A DNA stretch of 64,000 nt from Planctomycetaceae bacterium (GTDB lineage: Bacteria > Planctomycetota > Planctomycetia > Planctomycetales > Planctomycetaceae): the NCBI GenBank assembly GCA_017795105.1, contig CP051247.1:4620001-4684000 (forward strand). Direction: 5' to 3'. Below, one piece after another: positions 8,347-18,636 of this stretch. Position numbers and translations under genes: made by a program. Every line of letters begins with the position of its first letter. Position 1 is the stretch's first letter. The notes beneath the pieces were generated by a model. It had not been told where the DNA came from and did no database searches. It saw only the letters and a program-made list of their open reading frames with translations.

Positions 8347-11298
8347 ATGGATCAGACGCAGATTGAGGGACAACAGGACAGGTCCCGCAGGTTGGCAGCC
8401 AGTTGCCTGGCGGCTTCATTCTGTCTTTTGGCCATGGCCTCCGGGTGCTCTCAGAGTTTCTGGCGAAAGCAGGCCGACAAGGATACGTACAACATCCTGC
8501 AGGAAAAGCAGACCGATCCTCGCTGGGTCGCGCCGCGAACCAGCCTGACGCCCGATCCCCGCAGTCGATTTTTCGATCCGTACGATCCGGACAAGGAACC
8601 GATGCCGCCGGATGATCCCGCCGCGGCTGCAGATATGGACTGTCCCGACGGAATGCCCGGCTATCAGGGCTGGCACAAGTACGGTCGGGCCATGAGTGTC
8701 GAAAATCCGATCTGGCTTGCCAATTTCGAGCATACGCCCGAGATGATCGACGAGACGTCCGGCGAATATGTTTGTCCGGTCCCGGCCATTCAGGATCTGA
8801 CCATTCTTGATGCCATCGAGCTGACTTACATTCACAATCGCGACTATCAGTTCCAGCTCGAGGAAACCTACTTCACCGCGCTGGCCCTTACGCTGGAACG
8901 CTTTCAGTTTCAGGTTCGATACCTGGGCATCGGCGGCGGGGAACCCGGAGCGGACCTCACTTATGAGAACGTTCCCGGCGTTCAGGATTCGCTGCGGCTG
9001 AATACGAATTTCGGCGTCAGTCAACTGCTGCCGACCGGCGGACAGTGGGCGATGGAACTGGCCAATAATACGCTCTGGCTCTTCTCCGGCCCCAATGCTG
9101 GAACCGATACGGCGAGCGTTTTCTCTTACCGACTCGTGCAGCCACTGCTGTTCAATGCGGGGCGGAAGATTGCTCTGGAAGGTCTGACCCAGACCGAGCG
9201 TGATGTCCTGTATGCAGTTCGCGATTTGGCCCGATTTCGCAAGGAACTGTTTACCGATGTCGTCAGCTCCTATTTGAATCTGCTGCAGCAGCTGCAGGGG
9301 ATTCGCAACCAGGAGTACAACATCGAACAGCTGGAGCGTCAGGTTGTTGAACTGAGTGCTTTGGCCAAAGAGCCGCCAGGAGCCACTCCCGCCACGCTCG
9401 AAGAGTTTCCAGCCGGTGCGACGATTCCCGAATCCCTGAGAGAAAAAGTCGCCTACGATGCCGACCGCGGAGAGCTGATCTGGTTCCGCAACATGAGCCC
9501 GGAGAATGCAGTCGAACTGCTCGCGATCAGCGATGATCCGCAGTACCAGGCCGCCGCTCGAGAGCTGATCGCACTGCTGACCAGTAATACAACGCCGCTC
9601 GACGTTCTGCAGCTCGAATCGCGTCTGGCTTCGGCCATCATCAACCTGCAAACTTCCGAACGTCGGTATCAGGACAGTCTCGATCAGTTCAAGATCCAGC
9701 TCGGATTGCCGCCCGATATGGAGATGACGATTGACGACTCGGCTCTGAAACAGTTCGAGCTCATCGATCCGGTCATGACCGCTCTCCGCGATGAAGCTGA
9801 AGAGGCGATTTTGATCGTCGGAGCTCTCGATACCGAGAACCCCGATGTCGATCAGGCTCGAGCCGCCCTCCAGCAGATCGAGTCACTCTACAATCGCATC
9901 ATGACCGAGGGGGTTTCGCTCGCCGAAGCCGATTCTCGAAGTGTCGCAGAAAATCTCGACAGCCGATTGGAAGGTGTGACCGAACCGGAAGTCCGCGAGC
10001 AGGTGATCGCCACAGTGGACCGGGATCGGAACCAGCTCGATACGCTTGAGCTCGAACTCCGTAACCTCGGAAACGGCTTTGCGCGGATTCGGAAATACCT
10101 GGAACAGGGAGAGTCGGACGAAGAATCGGTCAAGGCGGCGATCGTTGCGCTGACCGATCTGCATCAGGATCTCCTCCAACGTGCGCAAGGGCTAATCGTG
10201 GTTCAGGTTGGCATGCGTTCCGAGCTGATCAATGTGAACCGTTACGAACTCGGACTGGACGATTCGATCGGGCTGGCGCTCGAGAATCGCCTTGATTTAA
10301 TGAACCAGGAAGGTCTGGTGATGGATGCGCGGCGTCAGGTCGATGTCGCTGCGAATGCCCTGAAATCGAACCTCGATGTCGTCGTGGCAGGGGACATTCG
10401 GACCGAGCCGGGATCGGGGAATCCGTTCGATTTCAGCGGTCGCAGCAGTAGCCACCGGGTCGGTGTTCAGTTCACCGCTCCCCTGGATCAAATAAATGAG
10501 CGAAACATTTACCGGGCGGCGCAGGTTAATTACCAGAGAGAGCGCCGGGATTACATGGAATTTGAGGATACGGTGAAATTTCAAGTCCGTACAGCATGGC
10601 GAAATTTGGCCGTTTTGGAGCAAAATCTCGAAACAGCCCGTCAATCTCTTCGTATCAATGTGTTACAATACGACCAGGCTGTGGAGGCATCTGCAGATCC
10701 TGAGGCGACGAACCGCTCCGGCGTGAGCGGTCGAAACCTCGTCGATGCTCTCGACAGAATTCTGGATTCACAGGACCGGCTGGTGCAAATCTGGTCGGAC
10801 TACGAGCAGACTCGTCTCGAGATCCACCGCGATATGGGGATCATGGAAATCGACGAGTTCGGCATGTGGATCGACCCTTACTATCAGGAAATGTACGAGA
10901 CCCAGTCCAGGGGAATCGCCTTTCCTGAAGTTTGCCCACCTTCCAAGACTACGGGTGACCTCGATATCACCCTCCTTCCTCCAGGACCGAACGACCATGG
11001 CTACGTCCGCCCCGGAACAGATAAACACGAAGACGCCAGATCCGACGACCAGTTCGGAATCCGCGACGACTTCGTACTCCTCCCCGTCCCCCCAGTCCCG
11101 GCCGAAACCGAAGCGCCGGCTCTGGTTGACCCTTTGCGTGGGAGCCCTGGTGGTGGGGCTGGGAACGATTCTGGCGAACGCGATGTTCAACGCCGAGCCG
11201 TCAGCGGACCCGAATTCTACCGCCGCCTCGGAAACGGAGCCGGATCAGGACGAGTCGAAGGACTCGACCTTGTCCCAGTCGATGAAGAGCTGGATTAG
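8347..11298 (+). CDS. TolC-like outer membrane efflux lipoprotein
   Basis: A 983-residue outer membrane efflux protein. The ATG at 8347 gives a lipoprotein signal peptide with lipobox ASGC (Cys34). The chain shows the TolC pattern of strand segments and long helices with many Leu, Gln and Glu heptads; the first half begins near 165 (LTYIHNRDYQFQLEETYFT) and the second repeat near 640 (SIGLALENRLDLMNQEGLV). It is about twice the usual TolC length, owing to an inserted helical region at ~350-620. It should form the outer membrane channel for the adaptor and ATPase downstream. The last ~100 residues overlap the next gene by 302 bases in another frame and look disordered (Pro, Gly, Asp rich), so the true end is uncertain. 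Confidence 0.85.
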   Translation: MDQTQIEGQQDRSRRLAASCLAASFCLLAMASGCSQSFWRKQADKDTYNILQEKQTDPRWVAPRTSLTPDPRSRFFDPYDPDKEPMPPDDPAAAADMDCPDGMPGYQGWHKYGRAMSVENPIWLANFEHTPEMIDETSGEYVCPVPAIQDLTILDAIELTYIHNRDYQFQLEETYFTALALTLERFQFQVRYLGIGGGEPGADLTYENVPGVQDSLRLNTNFGVSQLLPTGGQWAMELANNTLWLFSGPNAGTDTASVFSYRLVQPLLFNAGRKIALEGLTQTERDVLYAVRDLARFRKELFTDVVSSYLNLLQQLQGIRNQEYNIEQLERQVVELSALAKEPPGATPATLEEFPAGATIPESLREKVAYDADRGELIWFRNMSPENAVELLAISDDPQYQAAARELIALLTSNTTPLDVLQLESRLASAIINLQTSERRYQDSLDQFKIQLGLPPDMEMTIDDSALKQFELIDPVMTALRDEAEEAILIVGALDTENPDVDQARAALQQIESLYNRIMTEGVSLAEADSRSVAENLDSRLEGVTEPEVREQVIATVDRDRNQLDTLELELRNLGNGFARIRKYLEQGESDEESVKAAIVALTDLHQDLLQRAQGLIVVQVGMRSELINVNRYELGLDDSIGLALENRLDLMNQEGLVMDARRQVDVAANALKSNLDVVVAGDIRTEPGSGNPFDFSGRSSSHRVGVQFTAPLDQINERNIYRAAQVNYQRERRDYMEFEDTVKFQVRTAWRNLAVLEQNLETARQSLRINVLQYDQAVEASADPEATNRSGVSGRNLVDALDRILDSQDRLVQIWSDYEQTRLEIHRDMGIMEIDEFGMWIDPYYQEMYETQSRGIAFPEVCPPSKTTGDLDITLLPPGPNDHGYVRPGTDKHEDARSDDQFGIRDDFVLLPVPPVPAETEAPALVDPLRGSPGGGAGNDSGERDVQRRAVSGPEFYRRLGNGAGSGRVEGLDLVPVDEELD

Positions 11299-13027
11299 CT
11301 CCTGGTTCTCTTCCGGCAAGAAACTCCCCTCCAGTCTCATCACGAAACAGGCGAACAAAGGGCGTTTCCGGATCACGATTAATGAACGCGGCTTCCTCGA
11401 CAGCCAGAACAACGCCACGCTGACCTGCGAAGTGCCCGGTTCGACCACGATTATCTCGATCGTGCCGGAAGGAGCCGCGGTCAAGCAGGGCGATATCGTC
11501 TGCGAACTCGATTCCTCGTCCCTGGAAGAAAAGGCCCGTCAGGCCGAAATCGATGTGACCAAGGCCGAGGCCAGCTTCTCGGCTGCTCGTGAGAATCTTG
11601 AGATCCAGAAGACCCAGAATGCCAGCGATATCGCGTTCGCTCAACTCTCACTCGAGCTGGCCGAACTTGACTACAACAAGTTCATGGAAGGGGAGCTTCC
11701 CCAGCAGCGCGACCAGATTCTCGGTCAGATTCGCCTGAAGCAGGAAGAGCTGGCTCGAAAAGAAGAAGCCTACGAGTTCACCAAGCGGATGGCCAAGAAA
11801 GGCTACCGCAGCCCTTCCGAGCTCGAAGCCCAGCGGATCGCCATGACGCAGGCCGAGATTCAGCTGCGGGTCGAAGAAGAGAACATGCGTGTGCTCGACA
11901 AGTTCACGGCTCCCCGCACGATTCGTGAACTCGAAGCCAACGCCAAGGAACTGGTTCGCGAACTCGATCGCGTGAAGCGCCAGGCCGCCGCCGCTCTGGC
12001 CAAGGCCGAAGCCGAGTTCGAATCGAGCAAACTCACGCTCGAGGTCGAAAAGCAGAAGTACGACGACTGGCTCAAACATATCGAGCTCTGCACCCTGCGG
12101 GCTCCGCAGGATGGTCAGATCGTGTACGCGAATTCCAGCAGCGGTCGTCGCGGGGGTTCCGGAGAACCGGACATCATCGAAGGGGCGACTGTCCGTGAGC
12201 GACAGGCCATTGTGAAGATTCCCGATCTGACCAAGATGAAGATCGATGCCCGCATTCACGAGTCGATGATCAGTCAGCTCGACCTCGGACAGCCGGTCAT
12301 CATTCGAGCCGATGCTCAGCCGGGCGAAGTCTATCACGGCGTCGTGGCGACGATTTCGTCCGTGCCGCTTTCCGGCTCCTTCCCCAACTACGACATCAAG
12401 GAATATCAGGTCGCCATCAACCTGACCGATCCGCCGGAGCGGGTTCGCATGCTGCGACCGGGACTCTCGGCTGAGTTCGAAGTCGTCGTGGAAGACCGTG
12501 AAGATGTCCTTCAGGTTCCGGTCCAGGCCGTCGTTCAAGTCGGCAAGGATTACTACATGTGGGTGGTCTCGGGACAGAAATCGATTCAACGTCGGCAGGT
12601 CAAAGTTGGCAAGTCGAACCAGACCGACATCGAAATCCTCGATGGTGTGAAGCCTGGAGATTCCGTCGTGATGTCGCCGCGGACGATCTTCTCCGACGAG
12701 ATCACTGATCTGGAAGAGATCCTGACCGCGAAACTCGCTGCGGAGAAACTGTCCGCTGGCGAAGAAGCCGCCGATGCAGTCGATGGAATGCGGGAGGAAT
12801 CGCCGAAGCCTCGGAAGCCCAATAGCGGCGGTAAGCCGGATGGGCAGAAAGCCGGCGGCGATCCATCGGCATTCTTCAGTCGACTCGACAAGGACGGCAA
12901 CGGCCTGATCAGCAAGGAAGAAGCTCCTCCTCAACTTCAGAACGCGTTCAGCACCGCCGATTCCGATGGCGACGGCTCTCTGAGCCCTGCTGAACTCAAG
13001 GCCCACGCCGCCAACCGGCCCCAGTAG
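10997..13027 (+). CDS. HlyD/MacA-like membrane fusion protein with C-terminal EF-hands
   Basis: A 676-residue periplasmic adaptor. It has a disordered Ser/Pro/Thr-rich N-terminus, a membrane anchor at ~42-64, a lipoyl-like half near 135 (ISIVPEGAAVKQGDIVCELD), a long coiled-coil hairpin at ~180-345, the second lipoyl half (CTLRAPQDGQIVY) near 365, then barrel and membrane-proximal domains to ~580. The C-terminus carries two EF-hand loops, DKDGNGLISKEE at 631-642 and DSDGDGSLSPAE at 655-666, after a basic Pro/Gly linker; these should bind calcium. The adaptor would link an inner membrane transporter to the TolC-like channel upstream. The ATG lies 302 bases inside the tolC-like frame; the membrane anchor requires a start at or before about 11110. 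A terminator hairpin follows. Confidence 0.88.
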   Translation: MATSAPEQINTKTPDPTTSSESATTSYSSPSPQSRPKPKRRLWLTLCVGALVVGLGTILANAMFNAEPSADPNSTAASETEPDQDESKDSTLSQSMKSWISSWFSSGKKLPSSLITKQANKGRFRITINERGFLDSQNNATLTCEVPGSTTIISIVPEGAAVKQGDIVCELDSSSLEEKARQAEIDVTKAEASFSAARENLEIQKTQNASDIAFAQLSLELAELDYNKFMEGELPQQRDQILGQIRLKQEELARKEEAYEFTKRMAKKGYRSPSELEAQRIAMTQAEIQLRVEEENMRVLDKFTAPRTIRELEANAKELVRELDRVKRQAAAALAKAEAEFESSKLTLEVEKQKYDDWLKHIELCTLRAPQDGQIVYANSSSGRRGGSGEPDIIEGATVRERQAIVKIPDLTKMKIDARIHESMISQLDLGQPVIIRADAQPGEVYHGVVATISSVPLSGSFPNYDIKEYQVAINLTDPPERVRMLRPGLSAEFEVVVEDREDVLQVPVQAVVQVGKDYYMWVVSGQKSIQRRQVKVGKSNQTDIEILDGVKPGDSVVMSPRTIFSDEITDLEEILTAKLAAEKLSAGEEAADAVDGMREESPKPRKPNSGGKPDGQKAGGDPSAFFSRLDKDGNGLISKEEAPPQLQNAFSTADSDGDGSLSPAELKAHAANRPQ

Positions 13028-13032
13028 TCAGC

Positions 13033-13073
13033 CTCTCTCCGTCGCGACTTTGTTGAGGCGGAGAGAGCTTTTT
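13033..13073 (+). terminator. Intrinsic terminator between the adaptor and ATPase genes
   Basis: CTCTCTCCG and CGGAGAGAG form a 9-bp stem around a 17-base loop, followed by CTTTTT. It implies that the ATPase gene at 13113 is at least partly transcribed on its own. Confidence 0.6.
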
Positions 13074-13112
13074 GACCCGGTTTGTTCCCTCGCTGATCGA
13101 ACGTGAATCGTT

Positions 13113-13820
<708 letters not shown>

Positions 13821-13851
13821 AGCCGCTACAGGCTCCACGGCCGTCAATCAC

Positions 13852-13944
13852 AGTCTGTGCCACCAACTCAAGTTGACGGTCTCAATGGGTCTACTGCCTG
13901 GTCAACGGGGTGCCACTGCTGGCTTGCCCGGCAGTGTTTGTTGC
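13852..13944 (+). repeat. Interspersed repeat family C, copy 1
   Basis: About 93 bases beginning AGTCTGTGCCACCAACT and ending in the palindrome-like GCCACTGCTGGCTTGCCCGG. It matches the copy at 14200-14292 with scattered differences and small gaps, in direct orientation. Confidence 0.65.
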
Positions 13945-14199
13945 AGCTTCCAGATTCAGTAAACGGTCACCTACGGGGTGGCCCTGATAGCTCTGCTATC
14001 AGGGCGGCGAAGCCGTCGGAGGATGCCGTTTGGCGAGGGGGAGAATTCAGCCCTGCTGCGTCTACCGCTCAGAGACAGCCCGTCCCCAATACGTCGTCCA
14101 ATCCCGTTCTCCCACGGCTGCGCCGCCCCGAAAGAATCTTTCGGGGCCACCCCTGGTGGGGGCATACGGAGACTTCGGCAAAGTTGGCATCCACTGAAA

Positions 14200-14292
<93 letters not shown>

Positions 14293-14322
14293 GTCATCTG
14301 CAGTTGAGCCGAAAGCCCCAAA

Positions 14323-15915
14323 CTACGATCGGGTCGAAATCATCGTCGGGACGTCGTAGGTGCGCTGGCTCTGGACGAGTTCGGGGTTGCTGTTGTACTG
14401 CAGGGCGAGCTGGTACATCTCGGTGCCGCATTCGGTCGGGTATTCGCCGGTGACACAGGCGCGACAGAGTGATTTTTCCGAGATGCCGATGCTTTCGTGA
14501 AGCGTATCGATCGGCAGGTAACGGAGGGAATCGGCTCCCAGCGTGGCCGCCATCTTCGCTTCGTGCTCGGCCGTCAGCGGTTCGCCCTTCATGAATTTCG
14601 GGGCGAACAGTTCGCCGATGTTCGACATGTCGATCCCGTAGAAGCAGGGAGCGATAATCGGCGGGCAGGCGACACGGACGTGAATCTCTTTGGCTTCGCC
14701 TCGCGTACGAATCTGATCAATCAGCCCCTTCATCGTAGTCGAGCGAACAATCGAGTCCTCGACGAGCAGCACCTTGCGGCCGCGGAACACTTCCGGTAGC
14801 GGCGTGAACTTGGTGCGGACTTTGTCGGCCCGGTCCTTCGATTCAATGAACGTCCGGCCGACATAGCGATTTCGCATCAGCCCTTCGAGGCAGGGAACGC
14901 CGAGTTCGTAGGCCATGGCGGAGGCAGCCGACTTGGCAGTATCGGGAACGGGGACGACGATGGTCTCATCGTCAATCTCGATCTTTTCCTGCTTGGCCAG
15001 ATGGACGCCGAGCTGCGTGCGGGACAGGTAGACGCTGCGTTCATCGAGCGTGCTGGCCGCGTTGGCGAAGTAAATCCATTCGAAGAAACAGTGTGCTTTC
15101 TTCGGACTCTCGGCGAAGCGGGTCTTTTCAATTCGTCCGTTCTGTACGAGAACCATCTCACCCGGTTCGAGCGTACGAATGCTGCTGCTCTCGAAGCCGA
15201 GGTTCCACAACGCCACCGATTCACTGGCCGCGGCGAACATCGGTCCTTCAACGGCGTAGCACATCGGGCGGATGCCGAGGGGGTCGCGGGCGATGAACAT
15301 ATCGCCGCGGGCATTCAGAAAGACGATGTTGTAGGCCCCGTCGAGCTTTTTGCTGAGGCGGGACATGGTGCCGACCAGATCGCCCCGACCATGGATCGAG
15401 AAGTCCTGCGAGAGCAGGTGCATGATGATTTCGGTGTCGGTCTCGCGGGCCAGATGGAAATCATCCTGCTCTTCGATCTGCTCGCGGAGCTTCTGGTAGT
15501 TGGCCAGCTGGCCGTTGAAGCCGAAACTGAACCACTTCGACTTCTGCACATGCGACCGCTCGAACGGCTGAGCGTAGCTGCGATCGTCGGTGCCGCAGGT
15601 GGCGTAGCGGACGTGGCCGATGGCCGCCTGTCCGTCGTACTCCCGCATCAGATGTTCGGCTTTTTCCCGGCGTCCGAGCCGGAAGACTTCGTTGACCCCT
15701 CCGACATCTTTGTGAGTGCGAATCAGCTGCTTGCGGTCGGAGTTGTAGCTCGTTATCCCGGCCGCGAGCTGGCCGCGATTCTGAATATCGAGCAGCAGTC
15801 GCGGAATGAGCGACGCCGTCTGTCGCGGGTCGTCCTTTGGCGCGAGAGGAGAGACCTCATCACGCGCATAATGATAGACCGCTGCGACACCGCATTCGTG
15901 GTAAAGTTCAGACAT
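14323..15915 (-). CDS. purF: Amidophosphoribosyltransferase
   Basis: A 530-residue class II glutamine amidotransferase/phosphoribosyltransferase. It makes 5-phosphoribosylamine from PRPP and glutamine, the first step of purine synthesis. The start at MSELYHECGVAAVYHY is preferred over longer in-frame starts because it puts the probable nucleophile Cys at residue 8. The N-terminal Ntn domain shows QNRGQLAAGI, GHVRYATCG and FNGQLANY; the C-terminal phosphoribosyltransferase domain has the PRPP loop VLLVEDSIVRSTT near 385. Cys-containing segments CPPIIAPCFYG and CRACVTGEYP match the type of PurF that holds an Fe-S cluster, though I cannot prove a cluster. It lies alone, 348 bases after trpS on the same strand. 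Confidence 0.88.
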   Translation of the reverse strand: MSELYHECGVAAVYHYARDEVSPLAPKDDPRQTASLIPRLLLDIQNRGQLAAGITSYNSDRKQLIRTHKDVGGVNEVFRLGRREKAEHLMREYDGQAAIGHVRYATCGTDDRSYAQPFERSHVQKSKWFSFGFNGQLANYQKLREQIEEQDDFHLARETDTEIIMHLLSQDFSIHGRGDLVGTMSRLSKKLDGAYNIVFLNARGDMFIARDPLGIRPMCYAVEGPMFAAASESVALWNLGFESSSIRTLEPGEMVLVQNGRIEKTRFAESPKKAHCFFEWIYFANAASTLDERSVYLSRTQLGVHLAKQEKIEIDDETIVVPVPDTAKSAASAMAYELGVPCLEGLMRNRYVGRTFIESKDRADKVRTKFTPLPEVFRGRKVLLVEDSIVRSTTMKGLIDQIRTRGEAKEIHVRVACPPIIAPCFYGIDMSNIGELFAPKFMKGEPLTAEHEAKMAATLGADSLRYLPIDTLHESIGISEKSLCRACVTGEYPTECGTEMYQLALQYNSNPELVQSQRTYDVPTMISTRS

Positions 15916-16263
15916 CGGACGCTGTTCCGAGAGAAAGTTAATCTGGTCGGAGAGGAGTCGGAGGGAGGATGCCCCTGATCGCGATTCGAGGTCGACTGGA
16001 GTCGAATCCGTCTTCACGCGGAATTCATCTCGCCTGCTTACGCGATCAAACGAGCTCAGTTTGACTTGGCCTGCTTCTCAATCATACCCGTCACGGGAAA
16101 CGAATCCAATTGCTGCCAGCGGATCGGCGTTAAATCGCCAGCTTTTCCCTGTGAAGGCCTGATTTTGCAGGTTGAGTTCAGTCTCAGTCCTCAACAAGTG
16201 TCGAGGGATTTGCGGGCGAAACTTCCCTGAAACGCCAGATCGTTTCAATCGTTACCCGGAATG
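15916..16263. other. Intergenic region between trpS and purF
   Basis: A 348-base gap in which I see no gene, RNA or clear hairpin. It presumably contains the purF promoter and leader. I looked for a purine-riboswitch-like fold and recognised none. Confidence 0.3.
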
Positions 16264-17244
16264 TCAGCGAGTTGCCGCCCTGGTCAGTCCGCAGGCTTTT
16301 CGAGCCCGGTCGAGCACTTCACGCCCCTTTTCGCGAGCCGCTTCGGCTCCCTGTCGCAGGACATCCTGCACGTAATCGGGATCGGCTTCCAGCTGAGCTC
16401 TCCGCTCACGAGCCGGACCGAAGTACTCCAGGGCGGCTTCGAGGACCAGCTTCTTGGCCTCACCGTAACCCATGCCGCCTGCCCGGTAGCGATCGGCCAG
16501 TTCCGCCTGCTGTTCGCCCGATGCAAACAGTTTGTACAGCGCAAAGACCGGGCAGGTGTCGGGATTCTTGGGATCCTCAACGGCCAGCGAGTCGGTCTTG
16601 ATCGAGTTGATCTTCTTTTTCAGTTTCTTCTCGGGCAGGAAGATCTCGATCGTGTTGTTGTAGCTCTTCGACATCTTCTCGCCGTCGGTGCCGGGCACTT
16701 TCGCGGTCTGATCGAGCACATGAGCTTCCGGCAGCACGAAAACCTCGGTGTTGTACAGATGGTTGAACCGCTGGCCGAGATCGCGAGTCACTTCGATGTG
16801 CTGAATCTGATCGTTCCCGACCGGGACCAGATCGCTGTCGTAGAGCATGATGTCGGCGGCCATCAGCACCGGATAGGTGAACAGTCCGGCATCGGCTGCG
16901 ATTCCGCGGGCTTTCTTGTCCTTGTACGCGTGACATTTCTCGAGCAGATGCATCTGCGTGATCGTCATCAGCAGCCAGGTCAGCTCGGTCACTTCCGGCA
17001 CGTCGGACTGAACGAACAGCTTCGCCTGAGCAGGATCGAGCCCCAGCGCAAGCAGATCGATGGCGGCATCGCGGACATACTCCTGGAGCTGATCCGGTTC
17101 GCGAACGGTCGTCAGAGCGTGCAGATTGGCAATGAAATAAAACGCCTGCTCGTTATTCTGCAGGGCGATGTACTGGTGGATGGCTCCGAAGTAGTTGCCC
17201 CAGTGGAACCGTCCTGTGGGCTGGATGCCGGAAAGCACTCGCAT
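16264..17244 (-). CDS. trpS: Tryptophan-tRNA ligase
   Basis: A 326-residue class I aminoacyl-tRNA synthetase that charges tRNA-Trp. The HIGH-type motif is HWGN at 14-17 within SGIQPTGRFHWGN, and KMSKS lies at 190-194 within GTDGEKMSKSYNN. TrpRS features such as YPVLMAADIMLYD and VGNDQIQHIE (residues ~124-151) are present, and the length is normal for bacterial TrpRS. The stop of pyrD lies just 29 bases upstream on the same strand, so the two are probably co-transcribed. Confidence 0.96.
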   Translation of the reverse strand: MRVLSGIQPTGRFHWGNYFGAIHQYIALQNNEQAFYFIANLHALTTVREPDQLQEYVRDAAIDLLALGLDPAQAKLFVQSDVPEVTELTWLLMTITQMHLLEKCHAYKDKKARGIAADAGLFTYPVLMAADIMLYDSDLVPVGNDQIQHIEVTRDLGQRFNHLYNTEVFVLPEAHVLDQTAKVPGTDGEKMSKSYNNTIEIFLPEKKLKKKINSIKTDSLAVEDPKNPDTCPVFALYKLFASGEQQAELADRYRAGGMGYGEAKKLVLEAALEYFGPARERRAQLEADPDYVQDVLRQGAEAAREKGREVLDRARKACGLTRAATR

Positions 17245-17273
17245 GATGAGATTCGCTGTTTTCGCCGTGAGGC

Positions 17274-18242
17274 TTAGAGGGTCTCGGGAATCGATGTCTT
17301 CTGGAGCGTGGGCGATTTCGGCTGGGCGTCGAGTCGCAGGGAGCCGATCACCTCATTGACATCCGAAATGCCTTCCTCGTTCAGCACATTCTTCAGTTGC
17401 TGAGAAAGTGTTCCGGAAGCGCCCGGGTTGTAGAACGAGGCAGTACCGACCTGCACGGCAGAAGCTCCGGTGACGAGGAAGTCCATGACATCGTCTAAGG
17501 TCGAAATTCCACCGATGCCGATAATCGGCACATCGACTGCGCGAGCCACCTGATGGACGATTCGCAGGGCCACTGGTTTGATCGCCGGGCCACTGAGGCC
17601 GCCCATCACGTTGCCGAGAATCGGTTTGCGGGTCCGCCAGTTCACGGCCATGCCCTGCAGCGTGTTGATCAGCGAGACGGCATCGGCTCCGCCTTTGTCC
17701 GCGGCTTCAGCGACCGGAACGATGTTCGTGACATTCGGCGTCAGCTTGGCGATGATCGGCAGGTCGCAGGCGTTGCGACAGGCGGCGACGACTTTCTCCG
17801 TCGATTCCGGATTGGTGCCGAAGTCGACGCCTCCGCTCACGTTGGGGCAGGAGATGTTGAGTTCGACGGCCCCCAGATCGGTGTAGGGGGCCAGCTTCCC
17901 GGCCATGACGCTGTATTCTTCGATCGTCCGTCCGGCAATGTTGGCGACAACAGCCGTATCGAGTTCCAGCAGATACGGCAGGTGCTTTTCGATGAACGTA
18001 TCGAGGCCATCATTATCGAGGCCGATCGAGTTCAGCATGCCGGACGCGGTTTCAACTGTCCGCGGCGGCGGATTGCCGATGCGCGGTTCAAGCGTCACGG
18101 TTTTGGGAATGACGCCTCCCAGGGTCGAAAAATCGACGTAGGAGGTCATTTCACGGGCGTAGCCAAACGTCCCGGAGGCCGTCAGGATGGGGTTACGCAG
18201 CGAGAGTCGCCCCAGACGCACTTGCAGAGTTGGTTCAGTCAC
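17274..18242 (-). CDS. pyrD: Dihydroorotate dehydrogenase, class 1B catalytic subunit type
   Basis: A 322-residue FMN enzyme that oxidises dihydroorotate to orotate in pyrimidine synthesis. Signatures are NPILTASGTFGYA near 18-29, LNISCPN with the catalytic Cys at ~132 (Cys marks class 1 enzymes; class 2 has Ser), and the FMN-phosphate region IGIGGISTLDDVMDFLVTGA near 240. The close match to the 1B pattern suggests an NAD-linked form that normally pairs with PyrK; no pyrK is in the window. The start is a GTG at 18240-18242. It is followed after 29 bases by trpS. Confidence 0.93.
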   Translation of the reverse strand: MTEPTLQVRLGRLSLRNPILTASGTFGYAREMTSYVDFSTLGGVIPKTVTLEPRIGNPPPRTVETASGMLNSIGLDNDGLDTFIEKHLPYLLELDTAVVANIAGRTIEEYSVMAGKLAPYTDLGAVELNISCPNVSGGVDFGTNPESTEKVVAACRNACDLPIIAKLTPNVTNIVPVAEAADKGGADAVSLINTLQGMAVNWRTRKPILGNVMGGLSGPAIKPVALRIVHQVARAVDVPIIGIGGISTLDDVMDFLVTGASAVQVGTASFYNPGASGTLSQQLKNVLNEEGISDVNEVIGSLRLDAQPKSPTLQKTSIPETL

Positions 18243-18417
18243 GGAATCGGCGGGCAGGTCGCAAAAAGAGGATCCGTCGACGTGGGCTTCACGCCTGACG
18301 AAGTCAGTAAGCTATCGACTGCCGCAGTTTATCGCCGACCCGGAGTCGAGACAATGCAGCCCGTAAGAACTGCACGTCTCGCTGGTTCAGTGATGAAATT
18401 GTCCGCCAATCGGATCG

Positions 18418-18636
18418 TTAGATCACGCCACCGTGAGTCCGGTACGGCGTCGCCAGGTCTGGCATATCCAGTCCCCAGATCCGTTCCCAGATGTTGGGAA
18501 TGTGACGGAACGATTCGGATTGAAAGATCAGCTGGCGAGCCCGGCGATCCCGTTCAGCGGACCAAATAGGCACGAAGCAACCAACCTGGGTTCCGGCGAT
18601 CGCAACCAGAAGAAGGATGCAAATGAATCTCCGCAT
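18418..18636 (-). CDS. Small lipoprotein
   Basis: A 72-residue predicted lipoprotein. The ATG at 18636 is supported by GGAGG five bases upstream. The signal peptide MRRFICILLLVAIAGTQVGC ends in a lipobox with Cys20. The mature part has a basic stretch (ERDRRARQ) and ends with DMPDLATPYRTHGGVI. No family was recognised; it may be a planctomycete-specific envelope protein. It lies 175 bases upstream of pyrD on the same strand. Confidence 0.65.
   Translation of the reverse strand: MRRFICILLLVAIAGTQVGCFVPIWSAERDRRARQLIFQSESFRHIPNIWERIWGLDMPDLATPYRTHGGVI

Noticed and set aside
16261..17277. A 338-codon plus-strand open frame over trpS
   Set aside because: It is fully antisense to trpS, which has all TrpRS motifs; the frame shows no domain.
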